Of a stretch of DNA of 64,000 nucleotides, positions 47,035-60,400 are shown piece after piece. Under the pieces are notes generated by a model. It was not told where the DNA came from. It saw nothing but the letters and a program-made list of their open reading frames with translations, and did not search any database. Origin of the DNA: Maniola hyperantus (Eukaryota; Arthropoda; Insecta; Lepidoptera; Nymphalidae); NCBI RefSeq assembly GCF_902806685.2, contig NC_048552.1, positions 8,459,662 to 8,523,661 on the forward strand. The letters run 5' to 3'. Made by a program: the position numbers and the translations under genes. Within the stretch, counting starts at the first letter, position 1. The number at the start of each line of letters is the position of its first letter.

Positions 47035-48236
47035 ACAATATCATGTTATGACGAATTAGTTTTGCGTTTTTATTAGGCTTTTTTTTTAAATTTAAATATG
47101 GACAATAGTTTAAAAGCAATAAAATTCACCTTTTAATATTTATTTTCAGTATAACCGTATGGCAAGACTTTCATTTTAAAAAAGGTTCAAAAATTACGTC
47201 AAATACCTATAAAATATTTGAATGAATTTATCAATGGTTGATGTGCCCGTAAATCATTTTTACGGTTAAATGAACGTAGTATCATGATGAAATATACTTC
47301 TCTCATTCTAACAACAGCTAAAAAGCCATTAGGGGAATAGTGTCGCTATACCACTAATAGCACACTAATTAAAACAATAAACCTTTCCTGTTTTGTTCGA
47401 TTTTTTTTTTAATGTTGTGTTTTTCCAAATGTTTATAGTAATAAAAAAAATATAGTCATGTATAATGACAGTTTCGATTGAATTGTAGCCCTAGTAGTTT
47501 CTTATTTCTACAGCGTAGTCTCTAGTAAACTCCCACTCTATTCCCCTTCTAATATTAGTCATTTGCGGAGAATTTAGCCAACTTTATATAACCACCAAAA
47601 AGATTTACAGGCACTCAATTGTTGTTTATAAATTCAATATTTTTATTTATCGAATTTTTGGTTTTAGTCAACTACGGATCTATAGCCCTAGCATATTGGA
47701 CAAAACGAATCTCACGCGGAATTTTATGGTTGGGCTCCACTATCAGGATTCGGCAAATGAGACCTGAGATCGTGAAATTGTGTGGCCGGTGGCATCTCGT
47801 CCACACAATCGCGTTAACCCGAATGAATAGTTGGCGCGAATATAGGTTTATAAAAAATCTCGCGCGAACTTTTTTCCCCCGGGATATATCTATTATACAA
47901 CTATGCGCTGTCACAGAAAACACAATGTCGCGTGACCGGCAGGCTGATTTGCCAAAGTTATTTAAAAATTAGCCAAACACAAAACATTCGCCGTATCCCG
48001 AATAGTGTGGCCAGTTGATTTGCCGAATACCGAATCATATTTGCCAGAGCTCGAATCATTTGCCGAAATCATTAGCGGAGCCGTAAAAAATTAACTAACT
48101 CATTACAAATCACTATTAAAGGTTAAGGTACTGTGTTGTGGTGTGTCTTGATTCGACAGTCTTCAGTTATTTACCTCGTAAGTGTTGACCGGAGTAGTTT
48201 CTTCGCGGGAGACGGGGCGGTGGTGTAAGGGCGGGT

Positions 48237-48420
48237 CTACACCATGATGGGGTCGTCAGACGACAGCTGGCGGTGCAGCAGGCGTTGGGAGCGCAGCGAG
48301 GACGCGCCGCTGAGGTCATCGGTGCTGCCGAACTCGCCGTCGTGGTCTGTGGTTGATAGTAAATCGTCGTCTGATGTCGCCCTGGATTGGTCAAATATGC
48401 TTGGTTGTAACGGGCGGTGC
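48237..48420 (-). CDS. Myo9-like: Myosin IX terminal exon (5' boundary uncertain)
   Basis: Reads FDQSRATSDDDLLSTTDHDG, LSGASSLRSQRLLHRQLSSD and ends DPIMV with TAG (48239-48237). The frame is open upstream to 48440, but the only acceptor that keeps phase with the previous exon is the poor GAAAG before 48420. A better-looking CTGTTAG near 48444 would be out of phase. A small missing exon is possible. Confidence 0.6.
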
Positions 48421-51400
48421 CTTTCTTTAACGATATTCATTAACTAACAGAGTAGATAGGATCAGAGCGTCGAAACACTTCAGTGTTAAATTAACATGGA
48501 CCCTGATCGCCTCGTTCGTTAGTTTTTGGAAGTCTGTTAAAAACTCAAATTCGTCCATATATCTATAGTCAGCGACACCTAGCGAAATTAAACTGAATTT
48601 TTGATTTTAAATCAAGGACTTTTAGATCCATTTTACTCTGACGTCTAGTTGTGATAATGCATACCTAGCAATCGATTACGATTGTCAAGCAACGTCGGAA
48701 ATTGGATGGTTGATCGATATAGAGATCCTTTGGCCTTTTCGTTTTCTTCGCGTTTTGGAAAGCATGTTAAACCGTCTATTCCGGTTCACTAATATCTGAT
48801 AACTGTAAAACCTAAGATTCGTAATCTCATCCTCGTAGTTGAATTGTGTGTCATTAGTAGTCATTGGTAGATCCATTTGTCAATTCAAAAGTACCTACTC
48901 ATAAAAGTTTATTTGAATAAAAAATATTTCTATTCTATTCTAAAATAAAAGATCTGAGAACCCACTGCATTATAACAAGTTTTCTATCATTACGGGAGTA
49001 CTGAAAAGGAGTCATGACCCTCAACAATGAGGCAGAGAGAGAGAGTGTGTGTGAGAGAGAGAGATAATAACACTACACTTGTGTACCTGACGAGCGTGGG
49101 CAGATTGGAGGTGATGATGGCCTTCTCCTTCTCGATCTCGTGGATGTGCCCCTCGAGGATCTGCTCCTCGGGGCGCGGGCGCAGACTGTGCGCGCGGATG
49201 ATGTCCAGGCGGTCCGACGCCGTGGCGCTCGCTTCGTCCAGCGTCGCGATCTCCGCCAACGCGCCGCGCGTCTGAACAACATTTACATCATTAATCTTTG
49301 GTCGAACCCCGTATTCAGTGGAAAGCGGATCGCTCGCGTTGGATGCGTCCACGAACAAGGGTAATCGTGGGTATACTAATGAACGTGGGTAATCGCGTAC
49401 ATACATTCACTATTCACGCTACGCGGAATTCGTCAATTTGACCGCTTTATGCAAGCTTTTTCTCGAGGTAAAAATAAAATATGCAGTCTGCATTTGAACT
49501 ACAAGCCAACTAAAAATGCATTTCGGAAGCTGTTTTATTGCAGTTCTAGTTCTATCCACACAGAGCAAACTGCACGCGGACTGTACAACTATAGTACGCG
49601 ACAGTTCGAGATGACAATCCGGGGTATGAGGCGGGGGGACACCCAGCACACCCACACGTCACCCGCGCTAACCCACACCAGTTTAGCGCGGAGGCTGTCC
49701 GGGTGTACGGGACGTCCCCACCCCGATCTGCAACTGCAATTTTACAGTTGGCTTTTTTTTTTTTTTTATTCAGATACAAGTTAGCCCTTGACTGCAATCT
49801 CACCTGGTCTTGTTGGCTTGCAGTCCAAATGCTAAATCCTAAAGTTGTAGGGGCCATTGAAAACATTTTACTCGGTTTCCAGTAACCTACACAACCCGAA
49901 TTTACGGGGCTGTAACATTGGAGGTAACCTGCCAAGATGCAACACTGCTTTTTAGTTTAAGACCTCGGACCACAGTTCACGACAGTTAGAGAACTTGAAA
50001 TAAAACGTCGAGGCTTCGACGTCATTGGCAAGTGTCAAATGTTAGTAAATTTGACGCAGGTAGCCCTAAAGTAGCCCTAATTTTCTTGGATTTTACTTCA
50101 CCATAGCCTAATATTTGACGTATCGTCGATTCAGGATCAAACCGAGAAATCCCTCACTTTAGTTCACTCTGCTTGGGCTTGGCAGTTTCAGTCGAGACCT
50201 TTTTGTGTTAATTGAATACTGAATTTCGATAAAACCAGTACCCTTATTATAAATGCGAAAGTGTGTTTGTTTGTTGGTTTATTGGTTTGTTGGTTTGTCC
50301 TTCAATCACGTCGCAACGGATCGACTTGGTTTTTTGCATGGGTATAGTAGAAAACCTTGAGAGTGACTAGTGAGATAGACTACTTTTTATCCCGTAAAAT
50401 CAGAGTTCCCCCGGGATTTGATATGATTACTAAATCCACGCGGACGAAGTCTCGGGCATCCTCTAGTCTTGTATAAAGTTACAGTAAAGCTAATTTTATT
50501 AAATTTAAAAAAAAAAATGTCGTATACTCACAAGGTGCTGGAATGGTGACCTCGCACCGGAAGACGCAGCGTTGGAAGACCCCCCACTAGGTGGACGGAC
50601 GACATCAGACGAGTCGCAGTGAGCCGCTGGATCCAGGCGGCTCAAGACCGTAGCGTGTGGAAGTCCCTACAAGAGACCTATGTCCAGCAGTGAACGTCTA
50701 TTGGTTGATGATGATGATGATACTCACATTACTCAGCTTGTCGATCAGTATGGCTTCGAGGCAGGCGGTCTGCCGCGCGATGTCGTGCAGGGAATCCTGC
50801 GCGGGCTGCACCTTGTGCGTTCGCAAAATGCACGGCGCGAATACTATGGCCAGCGCGTTCGGACCCATCCTGAAACAGGTGCGTGTTATCAATATCTCAA
50901 TACCTCATACAGTACTACAGCCGGAAGTAATGTACATCGACCTTTAGAAGGAGATAACAGATTTGTAGACCATTGTCTCAGTCGTTGAGACCGACCAAAC
51001 GTCATATATGTATGAGTGACAGAGACAACGCTCTACAAAGCCGAAATGTCTTTCTAAAGGCCGATGTACATTACTTTTGGCCGCGTACTGTAGCTTTAGT
51101 TTTAAGTTCGCGTAAAAAATTATCACCACTATATCATCTTACAAATCCTACAACCAGCCATTAAAAATGTTTTTTTTAAAAGAATATTAGCCATGTTAAA
51201 TGACTAATATTCCCCTTTCCTCTCCAACTAAGCGTCAAGCTTGTGCTAGGAGTAGGTACGACAATAGTGCAACGGGCGGGGTTTGAACCGTCGACCTTTC
51301 GGTTTTCAGTCCACTCCTTTACCAGTTGAGCTATTGAGGCTCTAAAATGTATTACCTATTTTGAATAAAATATTTGACTTTGACTTTGACTTTACCGACA

Positions 51401-54400
51401 GTTCTTAGTTTTAACTATGTGTATCAAAAAATGTGTTGATAAACACGACGAAAATATTTTTGAAGCAAATTCCAATTATTTGAACAACACTATATGGGCC
51501 TGTACTAAAACTATTTTATTTTATTTCTATTTATTTAACAAAGTTGCGTGGAAGCAACTGGCTTAACTTTCTCCAATACAATATAGTGTAGTAAAATTGT
51601 TACATTGCCGGAACTTTTCAGTAATATCTGCTTTGCGAGCCGATGGTAGATAAGAGACACTAGTTGTCCTACACGAAATAAATTCATAATTTCTAATTTA
51701 TTTATTTCCTATGAAATTTTTGCGTTATGTGTATTGGCTTTCTAGCTGTTCACAGGAACACGAAAGGACAATCGAAAAGAGTAATTTATTATCTATTTTG
51801 AATAAATCATTTGACTTTGACTTTCTTGACTCCAATTACATCGTTGTTCGTGCGATTAAAATGTTAAGAGTGTAAATGCTGTAAATTCGTCAATTTGGTC
51901 TAAAAACTGACGCGATTGGATCAAGTCTGTGGAATTCAACAAAAAAATAATATGCATTCAGATACGTTGTGTATCACAACGAAATTTTATATAAATGTGG
52001 ATTATGTACCCAGCTTCATGTTTCTGCAATTACCTGTTGTGATGTTCTCCTAACGCCACCCTCGCCAGGTGGAATATCAGTCTTTCAACCAGATCGTAAT
52101 TAGCCTTCGGTAGCTTCTTCAATATTGTAAAGATACTGGATACTCGTTCCTGAAAAAAATGTGTACGGGCTTTTTAATGGTTTGTTAGGATGTCTAAATA
52201 AAAAAGTAAAAAGTGTAGTGTTCATGTACTCCTAAAAAATAAAATAAAAAATACTAAAAAAACCCCGAAAGTGCAACCGCCTGATGTCAACTGCTGCTGT
52301 TATATTATGCAAAAGATCGCATCAAAATAGATTCAGTTTATGAAGATTTTTCTCAACAGACGAGACACACAAACAACCTCTCACCCTAAACACATAAATC
52401 TCCGTTCTATCGTGGGTATATAATATATATATAATATTCTCTCTCTCTATAATACTCATAATATTAATAATCATTGCGCGGATATTTTCGCGAACACATA
52501 TTTTACGTCTGTAAGTAAACTCAACATGTAATTTTTCTACTAAAATAATCCATACTAATATTATAAATGCGAAAGTGTATCTGTCTGTCCGTCTGTCTGT
52601 CTGTCTGCTAGGTTTTCACGGCCCAACAGTTCAACCGATTTTGATGAAATTTGGTACAGGGTTAGCTTACACCCCGGGGAAGGACATAGGCTACTTTTTA
52701 TCCCGGAAAATTAAAGAGTTCCTACAGGATTTAAAAAAAACCTAAATCCACGCGGACAAAGTCGCGGGCATCATCTAGTATGAAATAAATATACCTAAAT
52801 GAATGGAACGTACCTGCGGGTCGGTTATCTCAGCGGCGAGTATGAAGTCGTCGTAGAGGTCGAAGGTGAGTAGTGGTTCGGGCAGTTCGCGGAAGAAGGA
52901 CTTGAGCACGGAGGCACGGACATGCACCGCGTATGAGTCCAGTCGGTCCACGCCCTCTTCGGGCCGCTCGTCCAATAGCCGACGCAGCTCGCGCACCTAC
53001 ACACACATTTTTAATTGGTTTAGTTTTTAAGCAGATTGAAAATAAATATGCGGCTATTCAACATCTGTCTGCTACAGATGCTCGATTACTTCGGTCACAT
53101 CCAATCCAATCCATCAGCCTGTTTGCGTCCACTGCTGGACATAGGCCTTTCCAAGAGCGCGCCACCAAACACGGTCCTCCGCCTTCCTCATCCATCCGCT
53201 CCCCACCACCTTCTTCAGGTCATCGGTTCAGCGGGCTGGAGGTCGTCCCACACTGCGCTTACCGGTACGCGGTCTCCACTCCAGAACACGTCTGGCCCAT
53301 CGGCCGTCGGTTCTGCGACAGACATGACCTGCCCATTGCCACTTCAGCTTGCTAATCCTTTGAGTCGGTCACAAAGCTAGGATAAACAAAAGGATCGAGA
53401 AACTCATGGTCATTGGTAACATCGGGGGAGAGACTGAAGTCGTAACCCGAAACATTGGTATGACCAGATAAAAGAAGCGATCGATACACACTTCCACGTG
53501 TGTTGCGTGGTGTGCGTGTGCGCGCGCATGTGTGTGTGTGTGTGTGTTTTGTATGTGGTACTAGCAGTTGCCCGCGACTTCTTTTGCGTAAATTTTCTGG
53601 TTTCTCATGAGATCAAAAAAATTCCTCTTGCTATAAAAAAATTCGCTTAGAAAAAAAAAAAACAATTGATCGGAAACGCAAGGTAGTTGGCGTTAGGTGG
53701 TTCTCAAAGCATACCTTCGAACTAAGTCCGCTCTTCCTGTAAAGCCCTTCGATGTAGAGTCCAGTCATTTCGATGGTCGTGAAGAGTCTATCCACCACTA
53801 GTGGGATATTACCTTCTCCGGTCGGAAGCTCACTTAACGGTATGCCGAATACCTGCAAAAAACAAACAGATATTAGTTTTTCTAGGGTACAACTGACAGA
53901 CAAATATTATATTACGTAAATATTAAGGCCGGTCGCATATATCAGGTATTACCTGTCAGCATAGACTTATAGTCAGAAAAATTTGTCTCACTCTCTCTAC
54001 GAACATCTGACTGTCTCATTGAGATAATCGTAATTTGTCCATTGCAATAAAAAAATAACTGTATCAAGTACGTTACCTTTCCTCGTTTAAGGACGCCGAA
54101 TTGTTCTCGACCTCCCGCGTCCACAGCACCCACTATGGCGGCCGATGACGACCCAGAGTCCGACCGACACATTGTGTTTACCTGAGTGCATTTGAAAAAT
54201 ATATTAACATTGAATTTAAAAAAAAAAAATTATTGTATCATTTACAATTTTTCGTGATTTGTAGTATTTAAAAGTTTATATCACAGGAATCGAGACAGGA
54301 AATCATTTTTGTAGAAATATACAGAAAAATTTGAAAAACAAAAGACAAGTTAACGGTCGACTAGAGCACTTCTGGGAGTTCAGTCAAAAGAAACAGCAAA

Positions 54401-57400
54401 CACACCAGAGACTAGCACTTTTTGATTTTTATAGGCTATCTACCAAACATATTTTTCAAATGGAAGTCTACTTGTTCAAAAGATACCGTATTCTGCACTT
54501 TTTCGTCGGTGACAGATGCACCTATAATCAATGTACAACTGAAGGCGGCTATCTCCACGGGCGAGGGAATCGCAACGAGTCTGACCAACTATCGTCGGCG
54601 ATAGTATCGCCCTGTGGATATTGGTCTATAAGAGTTGTATCGAATTTGGTGGCACAGCGAGACCATCGCCGCGATTCTCTCGTCCGTGGCGATGGCGACT
54701 AAGAGACGACGAAGTCACCTAACTGACAAAAAAGTTACATACCTTCATATAACACTTCTTATGTGACGCCAGCCTACACGTCTGGCAAATGAGCGAGCGT
54801 TCGATAGGCCACATGAAGAAGGTCTTGCATATCTCGCACTCGGTAGGGATGTTGATCATACACAGGATGAATGTGTGCCCTTTGTACTGGATCGGGTCGT
54901 CCACCTGGAAACGGAGGGACAACTAACCAGACGAATAAGTAGGGCATGCACTAGCGTGTTGGGTACAGTACTACCACTTCTATAAGTTACACCGATGTAC
55001 CTGCGCAGAAATCTTATTTTTCAACGGTGCGGAAATATCTCAGTCAATCATGGCGCGTTGGTTGTTGCCTACGCGCCATGTTTTGTACGCGCGAATTATA
55101 TGAGCGAGATAGCACGAGTCTCGGTTGTTCTTGTGTTTAAAATCCAAACGTCATGCAATATAGGTCTGTATTTCGTTGGTGTACATTCTTATAAAAGTAG
55201 TACTGTACCTTTTTTTATTAAGTGATATACAAGTCAATGTTTGGATGCTTTTTATGTGCTCAAGGACTACTCAGAGATAGTTCCTCTTTGAGTAAGTCTA
55301 ATTTGAAAGTATTCAGTCCCAATTAGATAATTTAGGAATTAGAGTGACAAATATTTGTTTCAAGGAATCCTAAGCCTTAAACTAGGAAAGCCCAAATCTT
55401 AAGGGCCCAGTGTCTTCCCAATTCTAAAATCAAGTATTTTTTTATAATTTTGATTATTCAGTAGATTTACATTCTCTATCCAGGGAATCCTAGTTTGGAA
55501 GCCAGGAACTTTGCTTGGTACTACCATGGTTTACTTTATATTTCCCTCGTAAATTTTTTTGAAAATAAATATTGATTAAAGATATATTTTCCATTTAAAA
55601 TTGGAATTAAGTGCTCTATATAAACAAATAACGAGTGCATGGTATAAAAACGATACTTACTTTTCTCTTCTTATCCTTTTTTCTCTTAGTCCTCCCCTTA
55701 TCAGTCTCGTGTTGGCTCATGAACTCATCCATGAACCCTCTAAAGGCATTGACTCCCATCGTGATGGATAGAGTCGAGCCTTCCCTCGCACACACCGTCT
55801 CCATCACGTGAAGGAAGTTTCCGATCAGATCTTTGTACTTGAGCGCTGAACCTCTAGTCTCGACTACGCTGTATGTTGCTACTAGGTTGTCTTTGAACTC
55901 TCTTAGCGCATGTTTGAATACCCTGTCCACCTAATAACATACAACAAATATTAAAATTGTTACTTAAAGGCAAATTGGTATAAAATAAACAGTTAACAGA
56001 ACCTTCTTTAGAATTGCAAGAACACATTCTGAACAACAATCATATTCTATGATACTGTTAAAGTTAGTATGTAACTAGCCATTCACTGAGTGTGAGCGCA
56101 ACTAAATTCTAGAGGAGGTATTCACATCTTTTTCTTACCAATGTAATCAGAAGAGGACAGACAAACCTAATTTAATTTAGAACTGTCAAACCTCATGACT
56201 TAAGCTGCCAGTCGCAAGCCTATTGTTTAAATTTGTTCTGTGCACTAAAATTTAGAGTCCTTAAAATTCATGTTCCGTCCTTTTTTAGCAATATTGAAAA
56301 GAAAAAGATGCAGATACACTAAATTCCGTTTAGAGAAGGACAACAGAATCGCGGCGCCACTCTATAAAAATGTGACCAACAAAAATAAAAATAATCAAGG
56401 CCACGGCAGATCCTCGAGTATAAGTTTTTGAATAAAGCCAATTTGTGTCTGTCTATATTAAATAAGATATGGATTTCCAAAACATACCTCAGACTGTTTC
56501 TCGTTTTCCGACGACTCCATAAGATATATTTTCTTTGTGATGAAATTTTGCATCGCCTGCAATTCCGTAGCGTCTGATATTATCTTGTCCGTTCTATCCA
56601 TAAACTCGGATGTGCCGGTCAAATTGAAATTTGAACTAACGGGTCCTTTAGACTGGTCCGTCGTTAAATTATAAGGAGACTCTTTGTTTAACATTATCCG
56701 TTTTCTATTTTTGTGACGGCCTCTAGACGCCACGGTTACGGGGCTGGGGCAAGGCATTGTGATGACACCTTTATTCTGTATGCATTTAGTGTGATAGAGC
56801 TGTTTGCAATCGATGCATCTCTGGCCCTGAGTGATGAATGCGTCGATCGCTTGATGGCAGTAAACACATTTATCCCCTTTCGCGAATCTCGTGCCTTTAC
56901 GAAACCTGGGAATTGAAGGTTTGTGGTACATTACTCAAATCGGAAATCATAACGCACGGATCACTCACCAGTTTGACAAGTTTTTATTCGGCAATGTATC
57001 TAACACCCGTATGCACAATCATTACTATGAAATCGCACAGTGTGCTCGAACGCAGTGTGGATTCCACCAATCAGATTGTCGAAAATTGACGTGACAAAAT
57101 AATCTGATTGGTGGAACCACACCCTGTGCGTTCAAGCGCACTGTGAGACCTCATAGTAATGATTGTGAATACGGAGGTAATTCTGTTGTTCACAAGGTCT
57201 AAGCTAAATTGACAGGTTTGAACCTAGTGCTATCTATCCTTTTCCTTAAGGATCATTATGAAAGAGATAGCATTACATTTAGACCTGTCATAGAGATTGT
57301 GGATTCCGCACAATAATTCGTAGCAAGAGGGGGAAAAGGCAAACAACGACGATTCAATGGCTGACCAAGTAGACATTTTTTGTGTTTTTTGTGTCGAAAA

Positions 57401-60400
57401 TTATAGAAATATATTTTTTTAAAGAATAATAACCATATTAATCTAACTAAGCGTAAAGCTAGTGCTAGGGGTAGGTACGACAATAGTGCAACGGTAGGGT
57501 TCGAACCACCGACCTTTCGGATTTCAGTCCGCTCCTTTAACAATGCGACTTGTTCGTTACCTGTGTCCTGCAATACCAAACAGTCCATTGCCAGTTTGAC
57601 CGATGTAATCTGGTGTAGACCGCACGGGGGCTCGCGGATCCGGCGCAGGGTCGGAGTTGCGTCTTCGCAACGTTTCGTTGCCCACCACTGATATTTCTGA
57701 CGCCGCGCTAACAAAAAACAACGTATATTATGAAAGCTATACACATAAACCTTCCTCTTGAATCACTCTAACCTCATTAGAATCCGTTGCGTAATTTAAT
57801 AGATCTAAGCGTACAGAGAGACAGACTTAAAGCGGGAAGCGACTTTATTTTAAACTAGCTGATGCCCGCGACTTCGTTCGCATGGTTATAGGTTTATAAA
57901 AATCCTATGGGAACTCTTTTATTTTCCGATCTAAAAAGTAGCATATGTGTTAATCCAGGGTATAATCTATCTCAATTTCAAATTTCAGCCAAATCCGTCC
58001 AGTAGATTTTACGTTAAAGAGTACCAAACATACATACACACAAACTTTCGCCGTTATAATATTAGTGTGATACTATGTAGAGATACCACTCACCGTTTGA
58101 TATCGAGATGGTCGGGTTGGCGGGGTATGGCGAGCGGGGGCGGCTCGGTGTCCACGCGGTCGGGCGGCAGGCGGCGCGGCGAGCGACGCGCGGCGCGCAC
58201 CGGCGGCGCGGGCGGCCCTTCCGTACGACAGAGGGGCACGCATACTATAAGTAAACGTACTTCTTTTATCATAAGGGTTTAAATCGGACATGCCAAAACA
58301 TACGAAAACTTTCAGTCTCACTGTTTTGAAGCAAAGTACAGTACGCGATAGGTCGAGATGGCCATCGGGGTATGAGACATGGGGACGCCCCACACAGCCG
58401 CACGTCACCCGCGCTATCTCGCACCGGGACGGCGCGGGGTCTGTACGGGTGTGCGGGGCGTACCCACCCCGATTGCCATCTTGACCTGTCGCATACTATA
58501 GTAAGCACCGGACTCCGCGAGGTATAACGGGTAAACCTCGGCAGTGTACGGCAATGCAATATTTTCAGCTTTATCATATATCGGACCTATTTTAAACGAC
58601 AAGCATAACGTATTACTGACTAGGTTCCTGCGGTAATGAAGCGGTGCGGGGGAGGTGTGATGACGTGACGCGAGAGCTCAATGATTCGTCAACTTGTGAC
58701 AACTGTCACTCTCCCGCACCGCTCCACTACAGCAGGAGCCTCCTCAATTATGCGCTATATCTTCTTCTTCTAAATATATAAAAGGATTGACTGACTGACT
58801 GACTGATCTATCATCGCACAGCTTAAACTACTGGACGGATCGGGCTGAAATTTGGCATGAGGCATCCGCAAAGAAAGGATTTTTGAAAATTCTACCCCTA
58901 ACGGGGTGAAATAGGGGTTTAAAATTTGCGTAGTCCACGCAGACGAAGTCGCGAGCATAAACTAGTAATCTATAAATGGTGTAAGGTCGATGATCTTTGT
59001 CAGCCCTAGCACAGACTACAGTCTATTCGGGCTGCAAATTGCAAACACCAGTCTCAGTTTTTATCTAGTGCTTTGGTCTAACAGTGGTGTAAAATATTCA
59101 CTTTCCATTAAGTCTATAAAATAAAAATACATTTAAATAAAATACGTATAGCAGCACATTGTGGCTAATACCGTTGTACACAATCTCTAAACTAAAATGA
59201 CACGTCTAAATCTATTGCTAATCCTTTCATAATGTTGCTTGCGGAAAAGGGTAGCACAACCTATTTATTTAGTTTAGTTTAGAGATTGTGTACAAGAGAA
59301 TCGGCCCCATTTTATGTGTAAACTTACCGTAATAATAAATAAAGAATTCTATTAACACACTATAATAACCCATCACTATAAACGTCAGGATCACTCCTAA
59401 GAGACAAATAAAATATTTATAATCCCAATAAAAATCACCATCACAAAAATTCGTCCTAAGAATGACACGCGAAAAACACATAATTGAAGCACGACAAACA
59501 ACTAAGAAATGTTCCTAAAATTGTTGACAAATAATAGTTTTCAATTAGAGTAATAAATCTTTTGTTGCCAATACGGTAAACATGTTTTTAAGTAAACATT
59601 AGGGATTATAACGGTTCACTTGCTTCCAGACTTATGTCTGCGTAATTAATTAATTTACTTCCATAATTACAACATTAACTTTTGTTAACTGACAAAGACG
59701 ATGCTAGATTAAGATAAGACCTAATGTCTTATCTATCATTATAAGAAATATTTTCCAGTAGACATTACTCTATTTTATGTTAAAAAATTGAAAAATATTT
59801 GTAGTTTACGCATTGTGACGTCATTATTCGCTTTCCGTGCTGGGCCGACAATGGCTTGATGTTGATGATAATAACACGTACCTGAGTCAGAACTGGTGTC
59901 AGTTCTATGAGGGTCCCGGTGGTCCCGTTGGTCCCGTGAATCGCGCTGGTCTCTCGGGTCCCGGCGTACCGGCGGCAAACTGTGAAGAGCTCGGCCAGGG
60001 GGCTCTAGTGTAGTACTGGATAAACTGCGCTGGTATACTTGGGGAGACGTGCGTCTGTTAAATGGAGCATGGCAAAATCAAACACACTACAAGACAGGCT
60101 AAGCTAATACATTCGTATTTTATAAAGTGAAGAAAAGTGTGTGTGACACGACACGTAAGCACGTATACGTTCGCGACTGGTTGAAATGGCAATCGAGGTA
60201 TGACATCCGCGCTCGCCTGCACCGGGTTAGCGCGGGGGCTGTGCGGGTGAGCGGGGCGTTCCCTCCCCGATTGCCATATCGACCTGTCGCATACTATAGA
60301 AATGATAGCAATATACTAAAGCCGGGGCTCGACCGCGAAATGAGCGAGGTCATTAATGAGTCCGTTTAACTCGCAACGATAATTGCTCTAGAAAAATGAG

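Larger units (their letters stand above)
43815..48236. other. Intergenic region between the converging LAS1-like and myosin IX genes
   Basis: The first 1.8 kb is AT-rich with several AATAAA hexamers (for example near 44214 and 45248) and probably includes the LAS1-like 3' end. Then come a GGTTCCGTACC-family fragment (45685-45898), two palindromic MITEs (46080-46238, 46878-47034), a fragment similar to the element at 60487-60820 (46240-46500) and a GC-rich repeat copy (46594-46695). 47640-48070 contains repeats of the phrase ATTTGCCGAAT with no recognised family. Confidence 0.5.

Noticed and set aside
47619..47972. 117-codon + strand frame
   Set aside because: The sequence contains repeated ATTTGCCGAAT-type words, overlaps an open frame on the other strand and shows no recognisable domain.
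48167..48394. Minus-strand frame overlapping the myosin IX terminal exon
   Set aside because: It is the shifted reading of the same GC-rich exon; the myosin frame has the acidic DDDLL/LSGASS composition and a proper stop.
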